Positions 19,447-30,615 of a stretch of 64,000 nt of DNA are shown piece by piece. The notes under the pieces are model-generated. The model was given only the letters and a program-made list of their open reading frames with translations, ran no database searches and was not told the origin of the DNA. The translations under genes and the position numbers were made by a program. This DNA comes from Erythrobacter rubeus (lineage in GTDB: Bacteria; Pseudomonadota; Alphaproteobacteria; Sphingomonadales; Sphingomonadaceae). The DNA lies in contig NZ_JACXLC010000001.1 of the NCBI RefSeq assembly GCF_014705715.1, forward strand, positions 2,908,429 through 2,972,428, given 5' to 3'. Every line of letters starts with the position of its first letter. The first letter of the stretch is position 1.

Positions 19447-22290
19447 TCAATGCGCAGCGTCCCAAGAAGCTCCCGTGCCGATATCGATGGCGAGCGGCAC
19501 GTCGAGCTCGACCGCGGGTAGTGCCGCCTCTGCCATTACGCGCTCGATGATCGGCGATGCGGCGGCGACGTCGCCTTCGGGTAGCTCGAACACCAGTTCG
19601 TCGTGCACCTGAAGCAACATGCGGACATCGGACAGGCCCGCATCCTCCAAAGCCGGAAGCATGCGCGCCATGGCCCGTTTGATGATGTCTGCACTCGTGC
19701 CCTGGATCGGCGCATTGATCGCGGCACGCTCGGACCCCTGGCGTTCGGCCTGGTTCTTGGACTTGATGCGCGGGAACCAGGTTTTGCGACCGAACAGCGT
19801 CTCGGAATACCCCTGCTCGCGGACGGTTTCGAGCGTTTCCATGATGTAGCGCTGGATGCCGGGGAAGCGCTTGAAGTACGTATCGATCATGTCCTGCGCC
19901 TCGTCCGGCTCAACCTCCAGTCGCCCGGCGAGCCCCCAGCGGGAGATGCCGTAAAGAATGGCGAAGTTGATCGTCTTGGCGCGGGCCCGCGTGTCGCGTG
20001 TCACCTCGCCGAACATCTCGGTTGCCGTGCGGGAGTGAATGTCTTCGCCGTTGGCGAACGCTTCCTTGAGCGTATCGACATCTGCCATGTGGGCAGCGAG
20101 CCGCAGCTCGATCTGCGAATAGTCGGCTGCGAGCAGGACGTTGCCGCTTTCCGGCACGAAGGCTTCGCGGATCTGGCGGCCGATGGCGGTGCGGATCGGG
20201 ATGTTCTGCAGGTTGGGATCGGTCGAAGATAGACGCCCGGTCTGCGCGCCGACCAGGCTGTAGCTCGTATGCACCCGACCGGTATCGGGATTGATCTGCG
20301 CCTGGAGGGCATCGGTGTAGGTCGATTTCAGCTTGGAGAGATGCCGCCATTCGAGCACCTTTTTCGCGATCGGTGCGCCCTCTTCGTCCTTGGCGAGGTT
20401 TTCGAGCACGGACTGGTCGGTCGAATACTGGCCGCTCTTGCCTTTCTTGCCTCCTTTGAACCCCATCTCGTTGAAAAGGACTTCGCCCAATTGCTTGGGG
20501 CTGCCGACGGCAAATTCCTGTCCGGCGATTTCGTGAATATCCTTCTCGAGGCTGGCTGTTTCCGTCGCGAACTCCTCTGACAATTTGGCCAGGCGTGCGC
20601 GGTCGACCTTGATGCCTTCGCGCTCCATTTGGGCGACGACAGGGATGAGCGGGCGATCGACCCTCTCATAGACCTTCGTTCCGCCTTCGATGGCAAGGCG
20701 TGGTTTCAAATGCTGGTACAGCCGCCACGTGACATCGGCGTCCTCGGCTGCATATTCGGTCGCGCGGTCGAGCGGTACCTGGCCGAAGGGGATCGCTTTC
20801 TTTCCGGTCCCGCACACATCTTTGAACGCGAGCGGCTGGTGCCCGAGATGCCGCTCGGAAAGCTCATCCATTCCGTGACCGCCGCCAATCCCGTCCTGCC
20901 CGCGCCCCGCATCAAGGTCGAAGCTCAGGATCATGGTGTCTTCGATGGGCGCAACCTCGACGCCGTAGCGGGCGAGCACATTGAGATCGTACTTGCCGTT
21001 CTGGAAAACCTTCGTGACGCTTGCATCGGACAGCATCGGGGAGAGTATTTCGAGCGCCTTTTCAAGCTCGACCTGCTCCGGCTTTTCATCGAACATATCG
21101 CTGCCGCCGTGAGCGAGTGGGATGTAGCAGGCATCGTTCGGACCCAATGCAAGACTGATCCCGACGAGTTCGGCACGCATCGCATCCAGCGCCGACGTTT
21201 CGGTGTCGACAGCGACGAGCCGCGCCGAGATTGCGCGCTCTGCCCAGTGCTTAAGCCGGTCCTCGGTCTGGACCGTTTCATACGCGCTGCGATCAATCTT
21301 GGGCATGTCCGGCAGCGGCTGGCTGTTGCCTTCGACATCTCCAGCATCGCCGGCCTTTTCGGCGGCAGCGGGATGCAGATTGTTAGCGCGCTCGGGACTG
21401 CCCGATCCCGTACCGAGCCGTTTCAGTAGCGAAGTGAAGCCGTGCTTTTCGAGGAAGGCGGCAAGTGGCTCTTCGGGTATCTTCTCGATCTGCATCTCTT
21501 CCAACGGCTGCGGCAGGTCGCAATCTTCCTTCAGTGTCACCAGAACCCGGCTCATTTCGGCATCGTCCCGGTGTTCGAGCAGACGCTCCTTGAGTTTCGA
21601 TTTCTTCATATCCTCAGCAGAATCGAGCGCTGCTGTGAGCGATCCATGCTCCGCGATCAGCTTGCTGGCGGTCTTCGGGCCCACCCCATAGATGCCGGGA
21701 ATATTGTCGACGCTGTCGCCCATCAGCGCCAGCACGTCGCCGACCAGTTCCGGGGCCACCCCGAATTTCTCCTCCACTTCGGGAATGTAGATGCGCGCGC
21801 TCTTCATTGTGTCGAGCATGTCGATCCGTGCGCCGTCCACTTCGCCGATCAGCTGCATCAGATCCTTGTCGGAGGACACGATTGTCACGTTCCAGCCCTG
21901 CCGCTGCGCTTCGCGTGCATAGGAGGCGATAAGGTCATCCGCTTCCAGCCCCGCCTCTTCGATACAGGGTAGGCTGAATGCGCGTGTGGCATCGCGAATC
22001 AGCGGGAATTGCGGGCGCAGATCCTCCGGCGGTTCGGGCCTATTCGCCTTGTATTCCGGGTAAATATCGTTGCGAAAACTCTTCGAATCCTTGTCGAGGA
22101 TGACGGCAAGATGAGTCGGCCCGTGTGCTGCGTCGAGATCATCGGCGAGCTTCCACAGCATGGTCGTGTAGCCGTAGACCGCGCCGACCGGTGTCCCCTC
22201 CGGATCGGTTAGCGGAGGGAGCCGGTGATAGGCTCTGAAAATGTAGGATGAACCATCGACAAGGTAGAGGTGCTGTTTCTGATCGGCCAT
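19447..22290 (-). CDS. polA: DNA polymerase I
   Basis: 947-residue repair and lagging-strand polymerase with three domains. The 5' nuclease domain (1-290) has the acidic clusters EADDLI and SSDKDLMQL and the LMGDSVDNIPGIYGVGPKTA helix-hairpin-helix. The 3'-5' exonuclease (about 330-520) keeps DTE at about 362-364, so proofreading looks intact. The polymerase domain has motif A DYSQIELRL (about 720), motif B around RAKTINFAILYGIS, and motif C QVHDELVFE. The start is ATG 22290 with AGG upstream; a GTG six bases earlier is less likely. Confidence 0.97.
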   Translation of the reverse strand: MADQKQHLYLVDGSSYIFRAYHRLPPLTDPEGTPVGAVYGYTTMLWKLADDLDAAHGPTHLAVILDKDSKSFRNDIYPEYKANRPEPPEDLRPQFPLIRDATRAFSLPCIEEAGLEADDLIASYAREAQRQGWNVTIVSSDKDLMQLIGEVDGARIDMLDTMKSARIYIPEVEEKFGVAPELVGDVLALMGDSVDNIPGIYGVGPKTASKLIAEHGSLTAALDSAEDMKKSKLKERLLEHRDDAEMSRVLVTLKEDCDLPQPLEEMQIEKIPEEPLAAFLEKHGFTSLLKRLGTGSGSPERANNLHPAAAEKAGDAGDVEGNSQPLPDMPKIDRSAYETVQTEDRLKHWAERAISARLVAVDTETSALDAMRAELVGISLALGPNDACYIPLAHGGSDMFDEKPEQVELEKALEILSPMLSDASVTKVFQNGKYDLNVLARYGVEVAPIEDTMILSFDLDAGRGQDGIGGGHGMDELSERHLGHQPLAFKDVCGTGKKAIPFGQVPLDRATEYAAEDADVTWRLYQHLKPRLAIEGGTKVYERVDRPLIPVVAQMEREGIKVDRARLAKLSEEFATETASLEKDIHEIAGQEFAVGSPKQLGEVLFNEMGFKGGKKGKSGQYSTDQSVLENLAKDEEGAPIAKKVLEWRHLSKLKSTYTDALQAQINPDTGRVHTSYSLVGAQTGRLSSTDPNLQNIPIRTAIGRQIREAFVPESGNVLLAADYSQIELRLAAHMADVDTLKEAFANGEDIHSRTATEMFGEVTRDTRARAKTINFAILYGISRWGLAGRLEVEPDEAQDMIDTYFKRFPGIQRYIMETLETVREQGYSETLFGRKTWFPRIKSKNQAERQGSERAAINAPIQGTSADIIKRAMARMLPALEDAGLSDVRMLLQVHDELVFELPEGDVAAASPIIERVMAEAALPAVELDVPLAIDIGTGASWDAAH

Positions 22291-22534
22291 TCGCACCTGC
22301 TAGCATCGGTAAATGGCTTGCGTAAGCTGCTTTGATGGCCGCCGCGAATTGAGCACGACCCATCTGAATTGTGGCGATTGCAGGGCCAAATTACGGCAAA
22401 TTCGCCTCAATTGGCTTGCATTGCCACATTGTCGCCACTATTTGGGCACCAGAACCCGGGGGTCAGATACCGGTTTCGGCATGGCTGACAAAGCTGGCCA
22501 TGCTCATTCACGAGTTGAATAAGGAATTGTTATT
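22291..22534. other. Intergenic region with inverted repeats
   Basis: Divergent gap between polA and the small lipoprotein gene. GTGGCGA (22371-22377) is complementary to TCGCCAC (22432-22438), enclosing smaller possible stems (GGC-AAATTC-GCC and TGGC-GCCA). Near the lipoprotein start GCATGGC (from about 22479) can pair with GCCATGC (to about 22503). The AATTG motif recurs several times. It probably carries divergent promoters; no consensus is secure. Confidence 0.35.
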
Positions 22535-22804
22535 ATGCGTAAATTCGTACTCGCAACCGCTGTTGCCGTTTCTGCCCTTGGTCTCGCTGCATGCGGCGAA
22601 ACCGCTGAACAGGCTGGCGAAGTCGGCGACGCGATGGCTGCAGACGCCGAAGCAAACGCTGAAGCTGTCGAAGCTGCTGCTGGCGAAGCTGCTGCTGAAG
22701 TCGAAGCCGGTGCAGACGCTGCTGGCGCCGCTGCTGAAGAAGCTGCGATCGAAGCTGAAGCCGCCGTCGAAGGCGAAAGCGAAGCTGAAGCTGCTGCTGA
22801 GTAA
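22535..22804 (+). CDS. Small alanine/glutamate-rich lipoprotein
   Basis: 89-residue exported lipoprotein: signal peptide ending in the lipobox LGLAAC with lipidated C20. The mature part is almost entirely Ala, Glu and a few Gly, Asp and Val, in loose EAAAE and EAEA heptad-like repeats that could form an amphipathic or coiled helix, comparable in concept with Lpp-like or entericidin-like envelope proteins. The start has AAGGAA upstream. A strong terminator follows, so it is a single-gene unit and may be highly expressed. The function is unknown. Confidence 0.85.
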   Translation: MRKFVLATAVAVSALGLAACGETAEQAGEVGDAMAADAEANAEAVEAAAGEAAAEVEAGADAAGAAAEEAAIEAEAAVEGESEAEAAAE

Positions 22805-22856
22805 TTCGCAGACGGTTTCAGCCGACCTTCGATCAGCGAAGGTTGCCTGATAAAAG

Positions 22857-22887
22857 AAAGGCGGCTCCGCTTGGAGCCGCCTTTTTC
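22857..22887 (+). terminator. Strong bidirectional terminator
   Basis: AAAGGCGGCTCC, four-base loop GCTT, GGAGCCGCCTTT, then more Ts (22882-22886). It has A-rich and T-rich flanks, so it can serve both the small lipoprotein gene and the convergent beta-lactamase-like gene. Confidence 0.9.
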
Positions 22888-22909
22888 TTTATCAGCTCTA
22901 ATGGTGTCC

Positions 22910-23956
22910 TCAGCCCCCGTTGTTTGGGGCGTTTGTCCAGTTCTGGCGACGCTCTTGCGCGCGCGCCTTCGCATCGAAGCCATCGTAAAGAGCGCGTGCG
23001 ATTGATGCGATCCGGGCTTCGCGAGCGCGTCGCGCGCCTTGACCCGTGACGTAGATTGCAACGGCGATGGCGCGTCCGTCGGGATATTCGATGATGCCAA
23101 TATCGCTCGAAGTGTTGTTGAGCGAACCGGTCTTGTGGCTGACGCGGGCCTCACCGGGCATGTGCGCAACAATCCGGCGCTTGCCCGTAACTGTTCGGCT
23201 CATCGCGCCAAGCAGCACGCGGCGGCTCTGGTCGGACAGGAAATCGCCGCGGTAAAGTCCCTGAAGCAACCGCACCATCGCGCGGGGCGTTGCCGCATCG
23301 CGCTCATCGATCCAGGTGGCCGGATCGTATTCGCCGTCGTCACGGACCAGAGTAGCGATGTCGCGGTCGATGCTGAATTCGGTGATGCCCTGACGGATCA
23401 TCCAGTCGTTGACTTCGCCCGGACCGCCGACCGCCTTGAGTAAAGCATCGGTCGCGGGATTGCTCGAGCGGGTGATCATGATCTCGATGAGATCGATCGC
23501 CTGCATGTATTTACCCTTGCGGACCGGGGCAGCGCGCGAGGAGAACTTGGCTGAACGGACCGGGATCAGGAGAGGAAATTCGGAAGTGAGCGAATATTTA
23601 CCCTGCTCGACCATCTCCAGATATTTCGCCGCAACCGCGATCTTGCTCGTCGAGGCCATCGGGAACAGCTGATCGCCAAGAACAGTCAGCGTTTCGCCGG
23701 TCGAAAGGTCCATGGCCGCAACGCCGATGCGGCCCTTGCTGCCATCGGCAAGCTCGGCGATCCGGCGTTCGAAACCGGTTTCATAGATAGCCTCGAAGGT
23801 GTCGGGATTGCGCAGATCGGTGCCGAATGCGCTGTCGAAGCTCGCTTGAAGCTCGTTGTTTTGCTGCGCTTGGGCGGACGCGGCGGTGGGGGCCGCAAGG
23901 AGTGCTAATCCGGCTGCGATCGCAGCAGTGAAAGAGAAACGTGGCGCTGAGTTCAT
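22910..23956 (-). CDS. Class A beta-lactamase-like serine hydrolase lacking the omega-loop glutamate
   Basis: 348-residue exported protein with signal peptide (cleavage near AASAQ, residue 29). The serine motif STSK is at 102-105, SSN (the SDN position) at 164-166 and KTG at 275-277. In class A enzymes the omega loop reads D-R-x-E-x-x-x-N; here it is DRDIATLV (197-204), so the general-base glutamate and the asparagine are both absent, and about ten extra residues follow before DERDAATPRAM. This suggests a penicillin-recognising or slow-acylating protein or a peptidoglycan-related hydrolase rather than an efficient beta-lactamase; that is inference. TATATA lies about 25 bases before the start as a possible -10 element. 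Confidence 0.88.
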   Translation of the reverse strand: MNSAPRFSFTAAIAAGLALLAAPTAASAQAQQNNELQASFDSAFGTDLRNPDTFEAIYETGFERRIAELADGSKGRIGVAAMDLSTGETLTVLGDQLFPMASTSKIAVAAKYLEMVEQGKYSLTSEFPLLIPVRSAKFSSRAAPVRKGKYMQAIDLIEIMITRSSNPATDALLKAVGGPGEVNDWMIRQGITEFSIDRDIATLVRDDGEYDPATWIDERDAATPRAMVRLLQGLYRGDFLSDQSRRVLLGAMSRTVTGKRRIVAHMPGEARVSHKTGSLNNTSSDIGIIEYPDGRAIAVAIYVTGQGARRAREARIASIARALYDGFDAKARAQERRQNWTNAPNNGG

Positions 23957-24221
23957 ACCGAATGCTACCTGTTATATAGTTTCTGCTGACTTAACGATCT
24001 TATCACGAGTAAATCAATCCGTCGCTACAGACCTTCGCTTCGTCGCCTGTGAAGGGGCGAACTCCGTCATTTTGTTCGGATCGGCCGCGCGCACTCTTCA
24101 AGTCAAAGCGTGATTTGGGCTGCGGTTCCCTCAGCTTTTAGGATTGGTCCCCGCGATTGGTCTTGACTGCGAGGCGATGCACCTCTTTTGATGCGACGAT
24201 ATATCGACAACAGGATTGCTC
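23957..24221. other. Divergent intergenic region
   Basis: 265 bases between two divergent exported-protein genes. The left end carries the leftward TATATA element. I see no open frame worth calling, no terminator and no clear operator. Confidence 0.4.
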
Positions 24222-26522
24222 ATGACCTCGAAAAATAACTCCGCATTTGGTTGCCGCGCATTTGCAACGGCATTGCTGCTTGGCACGTCGACTGTGGCCG
24301 TCGCGCAGAATGCTCCCATCCTGCAGCCTGGTGCGCCGGGTCAGGACAGCAAGACACTGAGCGCGTTGGAAGCGACCCAGCTCGCGAGCTCCAAATACAC
24401 TGACGCCGACGTCAAATTCATGCAGCAGATGATCGTTCATCATCAGCAGGCCGTGGTGATGTCGGAGCTGGTCGCCGACCGCACGAACAACGAGGACGTG
24501 GTCACCATCGCAGGCCGCATCATGTCGAGCCAGGCTGACGAAATCCAGTTCATGCAGGAGTGGCTGGCGGCGCGCGGTGAGCCGACTGAGCTCGCGATGG
24601 CTGGAATGCCCGGGCATGAGCACCATGCGCATATGGGGATGGCAGGTATGGCCAGCCCTGACCAGTTGGCGGCCCTTGCAGCAGCGCAAGCGACTGAATT
24701 CGATCGCCAGTTTCTTACATTGATGATCGCGCATCACGAAGGGGCTATCGACATGGTTGATGCGCTGCTGGATCAGCCTGGAAGCGCCGCCGATCCGATC
24801 CTGTTCCGGTTCGCTGGAGATATCGAAAACGATCAGACGAGCGAGATCGACCGAATGGACGCGATCCTCGCCGGGCTTTCCACCGATCCGCGAGCGACGT
24901 TGGCGTCGGGTTTCGACACGGCGGGTGAGGCGATCCTGAACCTGCGCAAAGTTGTGAGCCTGTCAAAGCCGGCCGGCTTTTTCGATCCCGATAACCCGGC
25001 CGATCTGAGAGCTCCGGTCCCGCCGCGCGAAGAAGACAAGAAAAACGCGCCGGCCGAGGAGCTTGCGGAAGCGACAGACGATGCGCTGGCAGACGCTTCC
25101 GCTGCCGCGGATGACGACGCCACGCCTCAGCGTGAGGACGAGGAAAGCCTCACCGAATTCGCAGAGCGCACGCCGCTGCTCGATTTCGCCAACACCGACA
25201 TGGCGTTCTTCGACGACATCATGGTCACAGGAAATTATCACGGCTTCAACATCTACCGCCTGGGCGATGATGGCGTGCCAACACTGCTCAGCTCGGTCGT
25301 GTGCCCAGGCGGACAGGGCGATGTCTCGGTCGTCGGCGACATCCTCGTCATGAGCGTCGAGCAAACCCGCGGACGTGTCGATTGCGGTCTGCAAGGCGTG
25401 GAAGAAGACGTCAGCGATGAGCGTTTCCGCGGGCTGCGCATCTTCGACATATCCAATCTCAGCGCAGTCCGGCAGGTCGGTCAGGTCCAGACATGCCGGG
25501 GCAGTCACACCCATTCGATCGTAAGCGCGGATGATGAAAAGATCATCGTTTACAATTCTGGCACGTCCAGCGTTCGCGAGCAGGAAGAACTGGCGCGTTG
25601 CATCGACAATCCCGCTGATAGCCGCACGGCGCTGTTCAGTATCGACGTGATCGAGATACCGGTCGCCAATCCAGGTGCGGCGAGGATCATCAGCAGCCCC
25701 CGCGTTTTCGCGGACACCGAAACCGGTGAGATCGCTGGCCTGTGGAAAGGCGGCGAAAGCGAAGAAGGTGCGCAGGACACGCGCCGGACCGATCAGTGCC
25801 ATGACATCACGGTGTTCCCGTCGAAGAACCTCGCTGCGGGTGCATGTTCCGGCAACGGCATCCTGATGGACATTTCCGATCCTATGAACCCGGTGCGGAT
25901 CGATGCGGTGTTCGACAAGGGGTTTGCCTATTGGCATTCGGCGACCTTCAACAATGATGGCACGAAGGTCATTTTCACCGACGAATGGGGTGGGGGCGGG
26001 CGCCCGCGCTGCCGCGCATCGGACCCGATGACCTGGGGCGCGAATGCGATCTACGACATCGTCGATGGCAAGCTTGAATTCCGCAGCCATTACAAAATGC
26101 CGGGGCCGCAAAGCGACAAGGAAAACTGCGTCGCGCATAATGGCTCGATAGTTCCGGTGCCGGGGCGCGACCTGTTCGTGCAGTCCTGGTATCAGGGCGG
26201 CATCAGCGTGATGGATTTCACCGACAGCGCCAATCCGAAAGAGATCGCATTTTTCGATCGCGGCGCCATCGACAAGGAGCAGCTCGTCGTCGGCGGGTTC
26301 TGGTCATCCTACTGGTACAATGGCCGCATCTACGGCACCGAGATCACGCGCGGGATCGACGTGTTCGCGCTGGAGCCGAGCGAGTACCTTACTGAGGAAG
26401 AGATCGCTGCTGCAGAAGCAGCGTCCTACGCCAACACGCGTTTCAATCCGCAAACCCAGACCCAGGTTACTTGGGACGAGGCGACCATCGAAGCCGCCGC
26501 AGCGAGCCGTAACGGCGGCTAA
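24222..26522 (+). CDS. DUF305 plus LVIVD-repeat exported protein
   Basis: 766-residue protein with a signal peptide cleaved near TVAVAQ. Residues about 45-225 are DUF305: two helical halves with paired histidines (FMQQMIVHHQQAV and FLTLMIAHHEGAI) and a His/Met-rich insert (GMPGHEHHAHMGMAGM), a composition often seen in copper-handling proteins. An acidic linker (about 260-300) leads to an LVIVD-type beta-propeller region (about 310-730; phrases such as LRIFDISNLSAV, SGISVMDFTDSANP in outline). The start is ATG 24222 with CAGGA six bases upstream. A strong terminator follows. Metal binding is inferred from composition only. Confidence 0.85.
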   Translation: MTSKNNSAFGCRAFATALLLGTSTVAVAQNAPILQPGAPGQDSKTLSALEATQLASSKYTDADVKFMQQMIVHHQQAVVMSELVADRTNNEDVVTIAGRIMSSQADEIQFMQEWLAARGEPTELAMAGMPGHEHHAHMGMAGMASPDQLAALAAAQATEFDRQFLTLMIAHHEGAIDMVDALLDQPGSAADPILFRFAGDIENDQTSEIDRMDAILAGLSTDPRATLASGFDTAGEAILNLRKVVSLSKPAGFFDPDNPADLRAPVPPREEDKKNAPAEELAEATDDALADASAAADDDATPQREDEESLTEFAERTPLLDFANTDMAFFDDIMVTGNYHGFNIYRLGDDGVPTLLSSVVCPGGQGDVSVVGDILVMSVEQTRGRVDCGLQGVEEDVSDERFRGLRIFDISNLSAVRQVGQVQTCRGSHTHSIVSADDEKIIVYNSGTSSVREQEELARCIDNPADSRTALFSIDVIEIPVANPGAARIISSPRVFADTETGEIAGLWKGGESEEGAQDTRRTDQCHDITVFPSKNLAAGACSGNGILMDISDPMNPVRIDAVFDKGFAYWHSATFNNDGTKVIFTDEWGGGGRPRCRASDPMTWGANAIYDIVDGKLEFRSHYKMPGPQSDKENCVAHNGSIVPVPGRDLFVQSWYQGGISVMDFTDSANPKEIAFFDRGAIDKEQLVVGGFWSSYWYNGRIYGTEITRGIDVFALEPSEYLTEEEIAAAEAASYANTRFNPQTQTQVTWDEATIEAAAASRNGG

Positions 26523-26540
26523 GCTCTTCGCCGGATACGA

Positions 26541-26577
26541 AAAAGGGCGGGGTGGCTCGGTGCCATCCCGCCCTTTT
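26541..26577 (+). terminator. Bidirectional terminator
   Basis: Sixteen-base arms AAAAGGGCGGGGTGGC and GCCATCCCGCCCTTTT with one G-U pair flank a short loop. It separates the DUF305-LVIVD gene from the convergent DUF885 gene and can work on both strands. Confidence 0.9.
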
Positions 26578-26596
26578 GTGTGAGCGTCCCAGCACG

Positions 26597-28438
26597 TCAG
26601 GCGGCTTTTACGCTCGCAATCCATTGGTCTACGCGCTTCTCGAGGATTGATAGCGGGACCGAACCACCGCCAAGAACGGTGTCGTGGAATCCGCGAATAT
26701 CGAAGTCCTCACCCAGCTCCTCTTCCGCCTTGGCGCGCAGCTCCTGAATACGGATCATGCCGATCTTGTAAGCGGTCGCCTGGCCCGGCAGCACGATATA
26801 TCGGCGGACTTCGGAACGGACCGCGGTTTCCGGTATCGGTGAGTTTTCCAGGAAATAATCCACCGCCTGCTCCTCGCCCCACCCTTTCGAGTGGATACCG
26901 GTATCGACGACCAGGCGGATGGCCCGCCACATCTCGGTCGTCAGGCGACCGAAATCCGAATATGGGTCTTCGTACGCGCCCATCTCTTTCGCGAGCTTCT
27001 CGGAATACAGCGCCCACCCCTCGCCGAAGGCGGGAATATAGCCGCCCTGTGCACGGAACTGCGGGATGCCCGTCAATTCCTGCGCGATCGATGACTGCAT
27101 GTGGTGACCCGGATTGCCTTCATGGTAGGCGATCACTTCGAGTGAAGGGATCGGCATCGCGCGCATGTCGGAAAGGTGCGCATAATAGACGCCTGGCCGC
27201 GAGCCGTCCGGCGTGCCCGGGCGGTAATGCTGCGCCGCGCCATCCTGTTCTCGGAATGGCTCGACGCGCTTCACTACCAAATCCGCTTTGGGCAGCGTGC
27301 CGAAGAATTCAGGCAGGCGCTCATTGATGAAGGCAAGATGCTCTTCGGCCTGATCGATATATTGCTGCGCGCCGGCATCGGTGTTCGGATAGAAGAACTG
27401 ATCGTCTTCGCGCACGAAGGTGAAGAACTCCTGCAGATCGCCTTCGAAGCTGACCTGATCCTTGATCGCTTCCATTTCGGCGCGGATGCGCGCGACCTCA
27501 TCGAGGCCGGTCTGGTGGATTTCGTCGGCTGTCAGATCGGTGGTGGTCATCAGGTTGAGGCGGTAATTGTAGAAATCATCGCCTCCTGCGAGGGCGCTGA
27601 CGCCTTGCGCTGTCTCGTCCGAATTCGGACGGTCCTCGGTGTACCAGTCGATGACGCGGCGATAGGCTGGTGCGAACTCTTCGGTCAGCGCTGTGCGCAC
27701 TTCTTCGCGCAATTCTGCTGCGCGCTCCTCGGTAATGGTGCCGTCTTCGACCAGCTTTGCGAGGTGCGCTTCGCTGGCATTCCACATTGCCGATGGCTCG
27801 CCGTCGTCAAACGGCGCGCCGCTCGTCAGCTTGGTCGATTCCTCGATCACTGCGTCATAGGAGAATCGGGGAGGGCGCGTTCCGGCCTCTGCGTTGTTTT
27901 TGGCGCGTTCGAGCAGCTGGTCCATGGCAGTGCCGATACCCGCGATGCGCGCGATGAACGCCTCCATATCGCTCTCGTCCTCGACCCGGTGCTGGGTAAG
28001 GATGAAACTCGGCAAGGCGGTGTGCGTGCCGTTCATCTGGTGGAGGATGTATTCCTGATCGGTGAATTCCGCTGCGCGGGCGGCCTGATCGGCGCGGAAC
28101 TGGAACATGTCCCACGACAGCTTCGCTTCGTCCGAAAGCTCGTCGTAATCGAAGTTGGCCTCCATTTCGGCCACCGCACCCTGCCACCACTGGATTTGCT
28201 CCTGCTGAGCTTCGAGCGAGAGGTCATCGATCTTGTCGTTATCGGTCTTCCGGCCCAAAGCGGTTTGCCGGATCGGGCTGAACTTTAGCTCTTCCTCGAA
28301 CTTGGTCTCGAACCATTCGTTGAGGCACTCTGTCTGAGTGGTTTCGCAATTGACGGTCGCGACGGTCGACGCGGTGAGCTGTTCGCAACCGGCAAGCGCG
28401 ACGGATGCCAGCAACAGGGCTGCAAATTTGGTTTTCAC
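26597..28438 (-). CDS. DUF885 family lipoprotein, putative metallopeptidase
   Basis: 613 residues. The start is the GTG at 28438, chosen because AAGGGGA lies about nine bases upstream and a lipoprotein signal follows (KTKFAALLLASVALAGC); the longer open frame upstream is not signal-like. The DUF885 fold carries YHEGNPGHHMQ at about residue 440, an HExxxxHH-type motif suggesting a zinc peptidase, and GEGWALYSE with a second glutamate. The substrate is unknown. It would be anchored in the outer or inner membrane through the acylated cysteine. Confidence 0.9.
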   Translation of the reverse strand: MKTKFAALLLASVALAGCEQLTASTVATVNCETTQTECLNEWFETKFEEELKFSPIRQTALGRKTDNDKIDDLSLEAQQEQIQWWQGAVAEMEANFDYDELSDEAKLSWDMFQFRADQAARAAEFTDQEYILHQMNGTHTALPSFILTQHRVEDESDMEAFIARIAGIGTAMDQLLERAKNNAEAGTRPPRFSYDAVIEESTKLTSGAPFDDGEPSAMWNASEAHLAKLVEDGTITEERAAELREEVRTALTEEFAPAYRRVIDWYTEDRPNSDETAQGVSALAGGDDFYNYRLNLMTTTDLTADEIHQTGLDEVARIRAEMEAIKDQVSFEGDLQEFFTFVREDDQFFYPNTDAGAQQYIDQAEEHLAFINERLPEFFGTLPKADLVVKRVEPFREQDGAAQHYRPGTPDGSRPGVYYAHLSDMRAMPIPSLEVIAYHEGNPGHHMQSSIAQELTGIPQFRAQGGYIPAFGEGWALYSEKLAKEMGAYEDPYSDFGRLTTEMWRAIRLVVDTGIHSKGWGEEQAVDYFLENSPIPETAVRSEVRRYIVLPGQATAYKIGMIRIQELRAKAEEELGEDFDIRGFHDTVLGGGSVPLSILEKRVDQWIASVKAA

Positions 28439-28516
28439 GGTGAGTCCCCTTCGTGTCCAGAATGCGGGGATCATGGGGGAAGGGCGCACACTTGGGAAGC
28501 CGGGAATTCGACGAAC

Positions 28517-28548
28517 AAAAAACCCCGAGGGACGAACGTCCCCCGGGG
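28517..28548 (-). terminator. Terminator of the groESL operon
   Basis: On the minus strand, complementary arms of about 12 bases (CCCCGAGGGACG region and its partner to 28548) end in six Ts (28517-28522). It lies 40-70 bases after the groEL stop. Confidence 0.88.
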
Positions 28549-28586
28549 CCCTTTGGTTTGGTAAGCGTTGAAGCTGACGGGCTGGC

Positions 28587-30284
<1,698 letters not shown>

Positions 30285-30292
30285 TCAGCCGA

Positions 30293-30580
30293 TCAGCCGA
30301 TGATCCCCATGATGTCGCTTTCCTTCATGATCAGCAGGTCTTCGCCGTCGATCTTGACTTCGGTGCCGCCCCATTTGCCGAACAGGACGCGGTCGCCGGC
30401 TTTCACGTCGAGAGCGACGCGGTTGCCGGAATCGTCGCGAGCGCCATCACCGACGGCAACGATTTCACCTTCGCTGGGCTTTTCCTGAGCGCTGTCTGGG
30501 ATGATGATGCCGCCAGCGGTTTTCGTGTCGGCTTCGATGCGACGGACCAGTACGCGGTCGTGCAGCGGACGAAATGCCAT
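30293..30580 (-). CDS. groES: Co-chaperonin GroES (10 kDa)
   Basis: 95-residue lid of the GroEL chamber. It starts [18 protein letters not shown], has the mobile loop [20 protein letters not shown] (about 18-37) and ends in [15 protein letters not shown]. The start is ATG 30580, with AAAGG about ten bases upstream; an upstream in-frame extension crosses the CIRCE operator and is rejected. Confidence 0.98.
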   Translation of the reverse strand: MAFRPLHDRVLVRRIEADTKTAGGIIIPDSAQEKPSEGEIVAVGDGARDDSGNRVALDVKAGDRVLFGKWGGTEVKIDGEDLLIMKESDIMGIIG

Positions 30581-30615
30581 AATGGATGACCTTTCAATTA
30601 AGGTTGATAACAAGA

